In this document: piece after piece, positions 11,601-20,077 of the stretch | Layout: each line of letters starts with the position of its first letter | How positions within the stretch are numbered: the first letter of the stretch is position 1 | Assembly: GCA_003116995.1 (NCBI GenBank) | Contig: BDSL01000184.1 | Coordinates: 32,856-96,855, forward strand | Reading direction: 5' to 3' | DNA from: Yamagishiella unicocca | Lineage: Eukaryota; Chlorophyta; Chlorophyceae; Chlamydomonadales; Volvocaceae | Length of the DNA: 64,000 nt | Program-made: the position numbers and the translations under genes | The notes under the pieces: generated by a model | What the model saw: only the letters and a program-made list of their open reading frames with translations | What the model was told of the DNA's origin: nothing | Databases searched by the model: none

Positions 11601-14600
11601 CCCGAAATCCAGTGCGTCCTCCGGCAGGTGGAACGCCACCGCGAAGGAGTCGCCCTCCGTGCCCACCTCGTAACCCTTCCAGTGGGTGATGCACTGCGGT
11701 AGGGGAGGGAAGGGCGGTGGGGGAGGGGAGGGCAGTAAAAGAACCGGTAACGTGACGTGGGGAATGGGGGGTGGGGGGTGAAGTGACTGGGCCCCCCGTC
11801 ACGCGGTCGGGCGCCAGCTACCGCACCCCACGATTTGCGGCTGGGAGTCTCCAACCCTAGGCGGAACCATTCGGTGCGAGCTGGGGGGTCAGGGCGCTCC
11901 TCCCTGGACCCAGCCCCTGCTGGGCCCCACCCCCCACCCGGACCCCACCCCCCCTGGACCCCCACAACCCGCCCCCCCTGGACCCCAAACCCCGCCCCCC
12001 CCCGGGCTCCTCCCCACCTGCCGCATGACCCTGTGGTGTATGTGCATCACCTCGTCCATCACATCGCCGGACAGCACCTCCCACAGGGTGGTGGAGCTCT
12101 GCGGGGGGGGGGGTCGGGGGGGGGTCAGGGGGAGGCTGGGGGTCAGGGGGGGTTCGAGGGAAACCCGTGGGGTCAGGGGGGGGGGGGTCAGGGGAAGGTT
12201 GGGAGTTAGGGGGCGGGTCAGGGGAAGGTTGGGGGTTAGGGGGGGGGCTGGGACGAGGGTTGGGGTCTTGGGGAGGGGTGGCTGGTTATGTACCCAGCCG
12301 TGCCTGGAAGCGGGTGATAGGGGCCGAAGGGATCAGCCCGACCGCCAACTGCGGCGCCCGCCGCGGCCGCCGCCGCCGCCACCAGTAGTTACCGTACCCA
12401 TCAAAACACGACCAACCCACCAACTGCAAACCGCCAACTGACCTGCACGTCCGTTACCACCAGGGTGGTCATGGGCGACGCGTCCGGCAGCCGCCCGGGG
12501 CAGCTGAAGCCGCCGTCGACGCCGTGGCGGAAGCGCCAGATTAGGCACACCGCGCCAATGGTGGCCAACAGCACCAGGACGGCCACACAGGCGCTGACGG
12601 CGGCAGGCAGGGCGGCGTTGCTGCTGTGGTGGCGGGGCGGCGGGACGGCGGCGGGGCTGCCGGAGCCCGCCTCCCCCCGAGGAACCCGTACGGCACCGAT
12701 GGAGTGGCCGTACATGCGGATCAAGATGGCCGGGTATGGGAAGGCTGAAGGGGGGGGGGGGCCGCGGTGGGGAGGGGGGGCCCGGAACCGCCCGGGGGAG
12801 GGGGGTTATAAAGGATACTCCGCGAAAAAACACGGCCGACAAACCAAGGGCGATGACGATGGAAGGGGGGTGACGGAAGAGAAGCGGTAACTTGACATGG
12901 ACGGGGGAGGTTGGCGAGGACACGTTCAGGCGATGCAGGGGGAGAAGGGGAAGTTGATGAAAAAACAACTGATCAGGGAAGAGTGTATTTGGAACGCGCG
13001 GGTGGCGGGGTGGGGGTGGCAAGGAGATCCGGTTTGGAGGGGGGGGCCGAGAAGACCCGGTTACACGACATAGGAAGCGGAGGGTACAGGCGAGACCCGG
13101 TTTGGGCGGTAATAGGCAAGAACTCCCCACAGCCCCCCCGGTTTGGGCGGTAATAGGAAAGAACTCCCCCCAGCCCCCCCGGTTTGGGCGGTAATAGGCA
13201 AGAACTCCCCCCAGCCCCCCCGGTTTGGGCGGTAATAGGCAAGAACTCCCCCCAGCCCCCCCGGTTTGGGCGGTAATAGGCAAGAACTCCCCCCAGCCCC
13301 CCCGGTTTGGGCGGTAATAGGCAAGAACTCCCCCCAGCCCCCCCGGTTTGGGCGGTAATAGGCAAGAACTCCCCCAGCCCCCCCGGTTTGGGCGGTAATA
13401 GGCAAGAACTCCCCCCAGCCCCCCGGTTTGGGCGGTAATAGGCAAGAACTCCCCCCAGCCCCCCCGGTTTGGGCGGTAATAGGCAAGAACTCCCCCCAGC
13501 CCCCCCGGGTTTGGGCGGTAATAGGCAAGAACTCCCCCCAGCCCCCCCGGTTTGGGCGGTATTAGGTAAGAACTCCCCCCAGCCCCCCCCCCGTTTGGGG
13601 AATTTCGAGGAAGACCCGGTTGGGGGGTTCGAGGGAAACCCGTGGGGGGGGGGGCAAGGTATTGATGCATATCGAGGCCACAGTGAGGGAAAGAAGAAGA
13701 GCGGGGTGAACCGCACCGAGAGGAGTCCAGCGGCATCGCTGAAACCCTAAAACCCCCTAAAACCCTAAAACCCTAAAACCCCCCTCACCCAGTGATATGC
13801 TGACGAACTGCCGCTGCGCCCAAGCCTGCAGGGACACCAGCTCCTGCGGCTGGGCCTCGGCCAGGATCCGATCCAGGGCACCCGCAGCGCCTGGATCCTG
13901 GTTCCGGAGCTGCCGCCGCCCCCGCTCGTCCCCCAACTGCTCGCCAGACGCGGTGCCCAGGACTCGCCGCCTGGAGGAGCCGGGGGTGCTGCTGCCGCTG
14001 CTGCTGCTGCTGCTACTGCTACTGCCGCTGCTGCTACTGCCGCTGCCTAGGGCCGCCAGCGCCAGCTGGTCCAGCACCGCCCTGCCGCCAGGACGAGGCA
14101 GCAATGGAGGGAGGGTGAAATACATCCGCGAATCCACGGCCGACAAACCAGGGAGGGGCATCAAGGGAGGGGGGGTTGCTGTGCCGCTTAGCATAGCCAG
14201 GCATGTGGCGACGTGGGAGGCGGAGGAGGAATGAAATTATGTTAGTTGGGAGTTAGTTGGGGAGCTGCGTTTCGGGTGGGGGGTTGGAACCTGGGGAGAT
14301 GACGGTTGGAGGAGAGGTGGCACGGTTGGCGGACAAGCCACCGAAACGCAAGAGTCTCGCACGACGGCAAATACGGTCGCAGACGACCGACAACGCTCGA
14401 ACAGTGTGCGCCTGTACCTGTACTGCGATCCGTACGGCAACTGAATGTCGAGGACGGCATTGGGGTGTTCCACGGCCGTGAAGATCGCCTGCGGGTGGGG
14501 GTGCGGGGGGTTGCGGGAGGTTTGGGGGGGGGGTTTCGGGTTCTGGGTTTTTGTAGCTGGGGGGACGACGCAGGGAAACGAGGAGGAGAGGCTGGGGTGG

Positions 14601-17600
14601 GGAGCAGACTGTCAACGGCAGGGAGACAGCGAGCGGTTAGCGGTTAGCGGTTGCACCAGCAACGACCCGCTCGCCCCGGCGGCGGTGGAGAGCCTGCCAA
14701 ACTCCTACATAGCAGCCGGGGTCGACACCCGACCTCCAGATTTCCCTTCCCCGACCGAGTTCTCCAGCTTGCATCTTCAAACCTGTGTACCAAAACATCT
14801 TCCTAATCGGAGACCTCCTAGCCAGTGACCGACCCATGGGCTTTCCTCACAAACCCACCGAACCTACCGCCATCCAACCGCAAAAAACCAACCTGACGGC
14901 CAACGAACGCACCTGGGCCACCTCCGTTACGTCCCGTGGGTCCATCTCCAGCAGCGCCGCCACCTCACCCGCCGTCAGCCCCTCCGACGGCGGCGGCGCC
15001 CGCCTCGTGACGTCACTGATGACGCTGGCGGTGCCGTACATGCCGGGGCCGCAGACTGCGGCGCCGTCGCTGCCGTCATTCGATGGTGACTGCTGGCGGG
15101 CCGCCGACTCAGAGGCGTGGTTGCCTGTGCGGCAGTTGCGACAGGGCAGTTGTGGGGGGACAGTTGTGACAGGGCAGTTGTGGCAGGGCAGTTGTGCGGG
15201 GGCAGTTGTGAGGGCGGGGAAGCGAGGGGGGGGGGTGCAAGGAAAACCCGTGTACGAAGGGAAAACCGTCTCGAACAGACGTTTCGAGATGCATGCTGGA
15301 GAACTGGGTTGAGGAACCCTCCCATCCCCCCTCGCTCCAGCCCCTCCCATCCCCCCTCGCTCCAGCCCCTCCTCCGCCGTACCTAGGCTGACTGCCAGCT
15401 GCGTGATGAGGCCGTACTTCAAATACAGTTGGTACGACACCAGCCTGCTCACATGGGGCAGCGCACGTGGGGGGGGGGAGGGTTACAGGAAAGGACGTGT
15501 GGTGGTGGGGGCAACGGCTCGGGGGGGGGGGCGGGAGATACGAAATTGAATGCGTGGAATGCGTGGCTCGTTGTGCCTGATGTCAGGACGAAGAGGCTGC
15601 AAGCCCGGCGCCGAGCGTGAGCCCCCTCCCCATATGTGATCCAAATACACACCGTAAATTTGGATCCTACCCCTTCCTGCCCCCCGCATGTCGCCCTTGG
15701 ACGTCCTTCGACCCGCCTTGTACGGCATCAGCGTGTCGGCATCACGCCAGCAATTACCCACCCGCCGTACCGCACCGCAAGCGACCCTCTCCGCTCTCCT
15801 CCAAATCCCCGGTTTCCTCCCACACCCATCGAAACCCCAACTTCCCTATGCCGTGTAACCGGGTATACGCTTCCCCCGCCCACCCCGTCAACTTCACCGC
15901 CCTCGGTTTGTTGGCCGTGGATTCGCGGATTCTCTTATCAAACCCACCCACCCCACCCACGGGTCCACGGGTCCACGGGTCTTCCTAGAAACCCCACCCA
16001 AAACGAGGCGCATACTCCCCACCTGACGAACTCCTCTGCCCGGCTGCGCACCGCCATCTGCACCAGCGACGATGAGGAGGCGGCGGCGGTGGCGGCGGAG
16101 GAGGAGGGGAGAGGAAGAGCAGGAAGGGGGGGAGGCGGCCCCTCCGACAATAGCGATGGCGGCGGCGCCGGCGGCGGGGGCTGCGGCGGCGGCAGTAGCA
16201 GCCACGAGTCCTCCGCCTCTCCCACCAGCGGACCCCGGTTGACCAGCAGCTGCGGCGGCAGGAGCCGTACCTCCTGGAGGTACGACAACGAGGCGCTGTC
16301 GTACTGGCCCGCCGTACCGGCGCTGTCCGTTCCGTCGGCCGCGCCTTTGTGGCGGTTGCTGTCCAGCGCCACCGCCGGGGCCTCCAGGGAGGCCCGACTA
16401 ACGACCTCAGCGTACGGGCAGAGGGTTTCCGTACAGGTGGTTAGGTTGGTTGGTGGCGCGGCGCCGGGCGGCAGCTGGACCACATCGCTTCCCGGAAGGG
16501 CGGCGGCGCCCAGCACTCCAGGGAGGCCTGCGGGGACGGCGGCGGCCACAAGCCAAGAGCGTGTACGGCCGTCAGTACGACCGTCCTGGTAGTGTACGGC
16601 GTTCAGTACGGCCTGCCACGATAACAAGCCCAAAATAAACACAGCAGAATCCCCAGCTGGTATCGCCATCGCTCCCTGCTCCGCTCGCCGCCCCCTTCCC
16701 CCACGAGCCGGCTAGTTATCGCCCGCTAGGCTGTGTCCTCCGACTCATAAGCCGTCTAACCGGGTCTTGTTTGTTTGTTTTTATTCGTTTCCTTTCAAAC
16801 GACCGCTGACAGGCCGCCCCAGTGCCCCAGCATGCGCCCACAACTGGGTCTCCGAAGACAATGTGCGCCAGCTATCCCAACCATGTCACATAAACGGTTG
16901 AAACGGTTTTCATGCCGCCTCCCTCCCTCCCCACGAGCCCGCTCCCACACACCCCGTGCGGCCTCACCCGTCGCCTCGCCCGCGCCCGCCAGCCGAGTTG
17001 CGGCTGGGGCCCAGTCGATCGTGAACAGACAACGACCGGCGGCGAAGAGGGGGTTGAGGACGCCGCACAGCGGGGCGCCCGTGGCGGCGTCAACCGCACC
17101 TCCCGCCGCCAGCAGCTCCGCAGCCGTCACGGGTACGACACTACGAGAGGCGCCGCCGCCGCCGCCGCCGGCGGGGGTGAATGGCGCGGCGTTGCTGGCG
17201 GCGAGGGAGATGTACAGCCGCATCGCGGCGAGTAGCGCGGGACCGCCTGGGGGCAGCGGGGGGGGGGGGAGGGGGGGACACGAGGGGTGACTGGTGTGTA
17301 TTTGGTACGCTAGTAAGCGGTCGTTAGTGTGTTACGGGTAGGTGGTGGCTGGTGTGTATTTGGTATTAGCGGGCTGCAAAGGCGGCAGCGAGGGGCAATG
17401 GAGAGAGGGCGGGTGGGGCGGGTGGGGAGGGTGAGGTCCGGCGGGTCGGCCCACTCACCTAGCAAGGGGGTGAGGTCGTTCGTGTCGAACCACACCCCCT
17501 GCGATGACCCACGGGTCTGCGCTAGGGAGGCGTGTATGGCGGCCAGCAGCGCGCCACCCTTGCATCCTGACGGGGCAGCGGGGGAGGCGGTGCAGCGGAG

Positions 17601-20077
17601 CAGCGGGGCAGGGATTCAGGTACGGCGGTGTGCTTTTGCTGCTGCTGTGAGGGAAGGAGAGAGGAAAATTGCGGTACCCGAGCGGGACGAGCGAAGGACG
17701 AGCGGGACGAGCGAAGGACGAGCATTGACCACGTAGCTGGCCTCCACCCCTGCGCCCTTTCCCTTCACCGGGCCCCACCCCCCACCCCCAGCTCCCCCAG
17801 CAACACTCCGGCCCTCTCACCGCCAGTACACGGGCTTTCCTCACGAGCTTCTCTCACCCCCCACTCCCAATCGCCCCAACCACTCCCAACCACCCCCAAC
17901 CACTCCCAACCACTCCCAACCATTTCCAACCACTCCCAACAACCCCCAACAACCCCAAACCACTCCCAACAACCCACCCGGCATCATGTCGACGCACAGC
18001 ACGTGGTCCAACTTGCCGTCCCCGTCCAGATCCCGATTGAGAAGCTCCGAAACCAGCCGTACTAGCAACGACCAAGTGGGAGGCAGCGGCGCCGCCCCCG
18101 TCGTCGTAGAGGCGGCACCCTCCCCCGAGTCTGCTGCCGCTGTCGCCGTCGCCGTCGTCGACGTCGACGTCAGCCGCTCCCACCAATCCCGCCGGTAGAA
18201 GAGCAGCAGCGGCGCCCCCGGCGGGCCGCCAGGCCTGCCGATCGGCGGCGGTTGGAGCTCGGGTGGCAGGACCCCCCCTGCTGCAGCAGTGGTGTTGAGC
18301 TGCAGCAGCCAGCTGGTGTTGCCGGCGGCGTGGAGGCGCAGCTGGGGGAGGGGGGGAAGGGTGTTTGAGAGGAGACCCGTGGGTCGGCGCTTAGTTAAGG
18401 TCGGCACTTATTTGGGGCCGGCGCTGTTGGGATGGCAGCTGAGGGCCAGGTGGTTGGGGGCGTTGCGAGGGAAGCCCCTGTACGAAGGAAAAACCGTTTA
18501 GGACAACAGCCGTTTCGAGGTGCATGCTGGAGGATTTGGTTGGGGGTGGCGAGGAGGGCTCGGCAGCAGGAGGCCGGGGAGAGCAGCCGCTGGGCTGAAA
18601 ACACCGCTGGGCGGGAAACACACATAGCGCACACAAGCTCGTCCAACCTTCCAGAAGATTCCACAAGATCCCACAAGATCCCACAAGATCGCAGCCGGTC
18701 AGAGGCCAGCGCATTACGGCGGCCACTGTCTCGTCTGGTCCCCTCTGCCCCTCCACCACCAGTTCGCTGTAACCCTCCACCCGACCCCCATCACCACCCC
18801 GTCTCTCCATTCCTCCGCCCCAGCACCCCTCCGCAGCAGCAACCCTCCACCTCGCCGACTCTCCGATCATGGCCACCACCACGACGGCACCATCGCCACC
18901 ACCACCACCACCACCACCACCACCACCACCATTACCACCACCGCCGCCACCACACTCTCGGGGTGGAGTGTACGTCGCAGGGGAGCGTATCATTTTCGCC
19001 CTAGCTGCCCTTTCCTCAAATCCACTTTCCTGCTTTCGAATACACCATGAACTACCTTCAAACCCACCCTCAACTGACTCGAAACCATCTATTTCTGTGT
19101 CCAAATTCGTCTTCACACTATCTTTACATCCCATCTTCACACTATGCTCAAGTCTATTTTCACACAACGTTTCGCATCCACTTTCACACAACCTTCGAAT
19201 CCATCTTCACACAATCTTCAGATCGATCTTCCAATATTTCCATTTCCACCTTCCCGCAATCTCCAACTCCATCTTGGTGTCCCTGCAATGTGCGTTCAGT
19301 CAGACCGCTCCCTGCACGGGCCCCCCCTGGAGCCCATCCCTGCCGGCGCCACATTGTCCCGGGGAGGAGAGAACTCACACAACCCAATTTCTCCACCACC
19401 CCAAGATTGCGCACAGATCTCACCAGTGGCACAGAGCTTGCTGCCAGCAACCCCATTGCCGCCAGACCCGGCTGGGGTGGCGCGTTGCCTGGGGGCCAGA
19501 GCGCCTCGACGGCTTTGAGGGAGCCGGATGCGGTGGTCGTTGCGGCGGCTGCATCCTCCACGTCTCCGGTAATTGAGCTGGAGGCAAAGCCAGGGCCGGC
19601 TGTGCTCGAGATCGTGTCGCCGGCGCCATTGGATACGACCACCATCGCCAGTCGCTCATCCGCGCCGGGCAGGACTGCGCGTCTGGAATGTTCGCGTGCA
19701 AGCGACAGGTAGGCGGGCAGGCACGGGCCCAGCCCTGCTTCCAGGTGCAAGATGTGGTGCGGCGGCACCTGTGCGTGTGGGCCGAGAGGGATTCTGACAT
19801 TGGGGAGCCGTTGGACAGCGAGGCCAGTACGTTGAGGAAGCCAAAGGGCACCATGAGAATATTTTATTTGTGCAAATGGCAATACTGCAAGGCACGTGGT
19901 CCCTGCCTGGGTTTGGTTGTCGCTTCCAGTTGCCGCTGGACCGCACGTGACTGGCATGGAAGTCCATGACACTTCCGCGCTTATGCTGATGATACTGGCA
20001 AAAATGAAAGCGACCAATGCCCGGATTACGGTCATCAGCGGCAGGCGTGGTCGGCAGTCGACCGGCCACTGTGGCAT
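1..20077 (-). CDS. Receptor-type class III nucleotide cyclase with tandem cyclase modules; 3' end outside the window
   Basis: This gene has about 23 exons that I could place and encodes at least about 2,600 residues. Read 5' to 3' it gives a hydrophobic signal region, an extracellular solute-binding-protein-like sensor, one transmembrane helix, a cyclase module split by a huge low-complexity insertion, and a second cyclase module that continues off the left edge. Exons are joined by GT-AG introns whose phases agree at nearly every junction from 18,341 down to 1. The exception is the 10,970/10,619 junction, which I could not resolve. Receptor cyclases with this kind of ectodomain are, to my knowledge, an expanded family in volvocine algae. 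The expected reaction is ATP or GTP to cyclic nucleotide at the inner face of a membrane, controlled by an external ligand. The start at 20,077 (or 20,036) is less certain than the rest, and the ligand is unknown. Confidence 0.85.
1019..1072. repeat. Family-2 interspersed repeat (representative copy)
   Basis: The skeleton is ATGCACCAACTACMYTTCCC, RTGTCGAGTAACCGGTTTTC, then a C run. Other copies lie near 1,126, 29,378, 34,519, 39,987, 43,084, 43,210, 45,761 and 63,567, with reversed copies near 23,850 and 31,695. Shorter derivatives (ACACGACATGGG with ACCCGGTT) lie near 2,735, 3,668 and 13,060. Confidence 0.8.
2521..4621 (-). other. Cyclase module 1 (C1), second half (exons 4197-4621, 3441-3530, 2521-2659)
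   Basis: The core resumes with VLRGLRLRVGLHSGPSESE, then VVYFSQGGSAGARYVGRFLA and VSRDVCDAAA, then GGLVVASDATFRVY and DVTLLHLGSHLIG. All junctions are phase 0. RGLRLRVGLHSG matches the conserved strand that follows the usual insertion point of algal cyclases. The equivalent of the transition-state N-x3-R motif reads YVGRFLAVSRD, so the Asn is replaced by Ala and the Arg position by Asp. Module 1 therefore keeps its metal ligands but lacks the residues that stabilise the transition state. Confidence 0.82.
7199..7447. repeat. Minisatellite, 16-bp unit
   Basis: About 15 copies of GGGTGCTATAGGAAAC, with GGAAAC/GAAGAC/GAAAAC variants. It lies in a cyclase intron between exons 7785-8861 and 6497-7096. 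Confidence 0.97.
9577..9690. repeat. Three near-perfect copies of a 36-bp unit
   Basis: The unit starts GCGCTGAGACAGCCCGAGAC at 9,577, 9,613 and 9,649. It lies in the cyclase intron between exons 9911-10619 and 7785-8861. The length is a multiple of three, but no coding use is apparent. Confidence 0.95.
10622..10786. repeat. Two tandem copies of an approximately 80-bp G-rich unit
   Basis: Each copy contains CACGAAAAGGGGGCGGCGTG, AAAACCGGTGACACGAGG and a poly-G run. It sits immediately upstream (gene sense) of the exon whose phase I could not join, so it may have disturbed that junction. Confidence 0.9.
10846..10878. repeat. Short interstitial telomere-like motif
   Basis: TTTTAGGG occurs twice, as GTTTTAGGGTTTTGCGG and GTTTTAGGGTTTGCC, in the cyclase intron left of exon 10970-11209. 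A third site, AAACCCTAAAACCCC, lies at about 30,643-30,657 in the FtsH-like gene. Confidence 0.7.
10970..12098 (-). other. Cyclase module 1 (C1), first half (exons 12018-12098, 11589-11693, 10970-11209)
   Basis: The three exons join in phase 0. They encode SSTTLWEVLSGDVMDEVMHI, then HWKGYEVGTEGDSFAVAFHL, then LGAEWPPELLEQPEGCEVW. The TEGDSF motif holds the second metal-binding Asp, so both metal ligands are present (D in VTDVQ and D in GDSF). The AEWPPELL...EVW segment is typical of algal class III cyclases. Position 5 of GYEVGTEGDSF is Gly, where adenylyl cyclases usually carry the base-selecting Lys. The exon then runs into low-complexity sequence that begins the inserted region. Confidence 0.85.
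12443..12744 (-). other. Transmembrane helix and first strand of cyclase module 1
   Basis: This exon enters in phase 1 and leaves in phase 0. It holds a short ectodomain tail, then a single hydrophobic helix (ALPAAVSACVAVLVLLATIG) with a following WRFRHG stop-transfer signal, then MTTLVVTDVQ. The VTDVQ aspartate is the first metal-binding Asp of class III cyclases. The order sensor, helix, catalytic domain places the catalytic part on the opposite side of the membrane from the sensor. Confidence 0.85.
13095..13595. repeat. Minisatellite, 40-bp unit, about 12 copies
   Basis: The unit is GGTTTGGGCGGTAATAGGCA followed by AGAACTCCCCCCAGCCCCCC. Copies differ mainly by the length of the C runs. 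It lies in the intron between exons 13789-14081 and 12443-12744. Confidence 0.97.
13743..13783. repeat. Interstitial telomere-like array (CCCTAAAA type)
   Basis: Four to five units of CCCTAAAA/CCCCCTAAAA, which on the minus strand are TTTTAGGG, the Chlamydomonas-type telomere repeat. It begins about five bases inside an intron, right after the donor of exon 13789-14081. Confidence 0.9.
13789..15444 (-). other. Membrane-proximal ectodomain exons (15383-15444, 14913-15055, 14418-14488, 13789-14081)
   Basis: Small exons join in phases 1, 0 and 2 and give RLVSYQLYLKYGLITQL, then VAALLEMDPRDVTEVAQ, then AIFTAVEHPNAVLDIQLPYG, then AVLDQLALAALG. The last exon has a serine-rich run and ends in LVSLQAWAQRQFVSISL. 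The segment HPNAVLDIQLP...QYRAVLDQL is the usual end of the sensor domain in this cyclase family. The serine run is encoded by imperfect CAG/GCT repeats. The donor of the last exon is followed five bases later by an interstitial telomere-like array. Confidence 0.75.
16023..18341 (-). other. Extracellular solute-binding-protein-like sensor (exons 17978-18341, 17459-17566, 16968-17246, 16023-16527)
   Basis: The four exons join in phases 1, 1 and 1. Diagnostic stretches are PLLLFYRRDWWERL, then NRDLDGDGKLDHVLCVDMMPG with a D-x-D-x-D-G-like loop, then LAQTRGSSQGVWFDTNDLTPLL, then NPLFAAGRCLFTIDW, then GLPGVLGAAALPGSDVV followed by a C-x5-C pair and CPYAE. This order matches the family-1 extracellular solute-binding fold that is fused to cyclases in chlamydomonadalean algae. 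The domain lies N-terminal to the only membrane helix and so should face outside. It probably binds a small ligand and controls the cyclase. An ATG at 16,669 inside this region is not the gene start, because the phase-correct acceptor is at 16,527. Confidence 0.78.
17868..17976. repeat. CAACCACTCC-type short tandem repeat
   Basis: About ten imperfect decamers (CAACCACTCC, AACAACCCC) abut the donor of exon 17978-18341. They occupy most of the start of that intron. Confidence 0.9.
18898..18955. repeat. CCA/CCG triplet microsatellite
   Basis: A run of CCACCACCACC with CATTACCACCACCGCCGCC interruptions, lying between the cyclase N-terminal exon and exon 17978-18341. It reads as poly-Gly on the minus strand, but I have no evidence that it is coding. 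Confidence 0.8.
19424..20077 (-). other. Probable N-terminal exon(s) of the receptor cyclase, with signal sequence
   Basis: An open frame begins with ATG at 20,077, with a second in-frame ATG at 20,036. It encodes a strongly hydrophobic stretch (ALVAFIFASIISISA) typical of a signal peptide or anchor, followed by Cys-containing, Thr/Ser-rich sequence that could be extracellular. The frame ends at a good donor (GTGAGATC) in phase 0, which matches the phase-0 acceptor of the next clear exon at 18,341. An internal intron from about 19,880 to 19,770 is possible, because that stretch is AT-richer and ends in CACGCACAG. I assign this region to the cyclase by position, hydrophobicity and phase, not by recognisable homology. 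Confidence 0.45.

Noticed and set aside
14637..14700. Small cyclase exon at about 14,659-14,697 (ALHRRRGERVVAG)
   Set aside because: Exons 14913-15055 and 14418-14488 already join in phase 0 to give EVAQ-AIFTAVEHPNAV, as expected.
16023..16669. Separate secreted protein starting at ATG 16,669
   Set aside because: The phase-correct acceptor GTCCCCGCAG at 16,527 joins GLPGVLGAAALPG to the preceding sensor exon, so the ATG is intronic.
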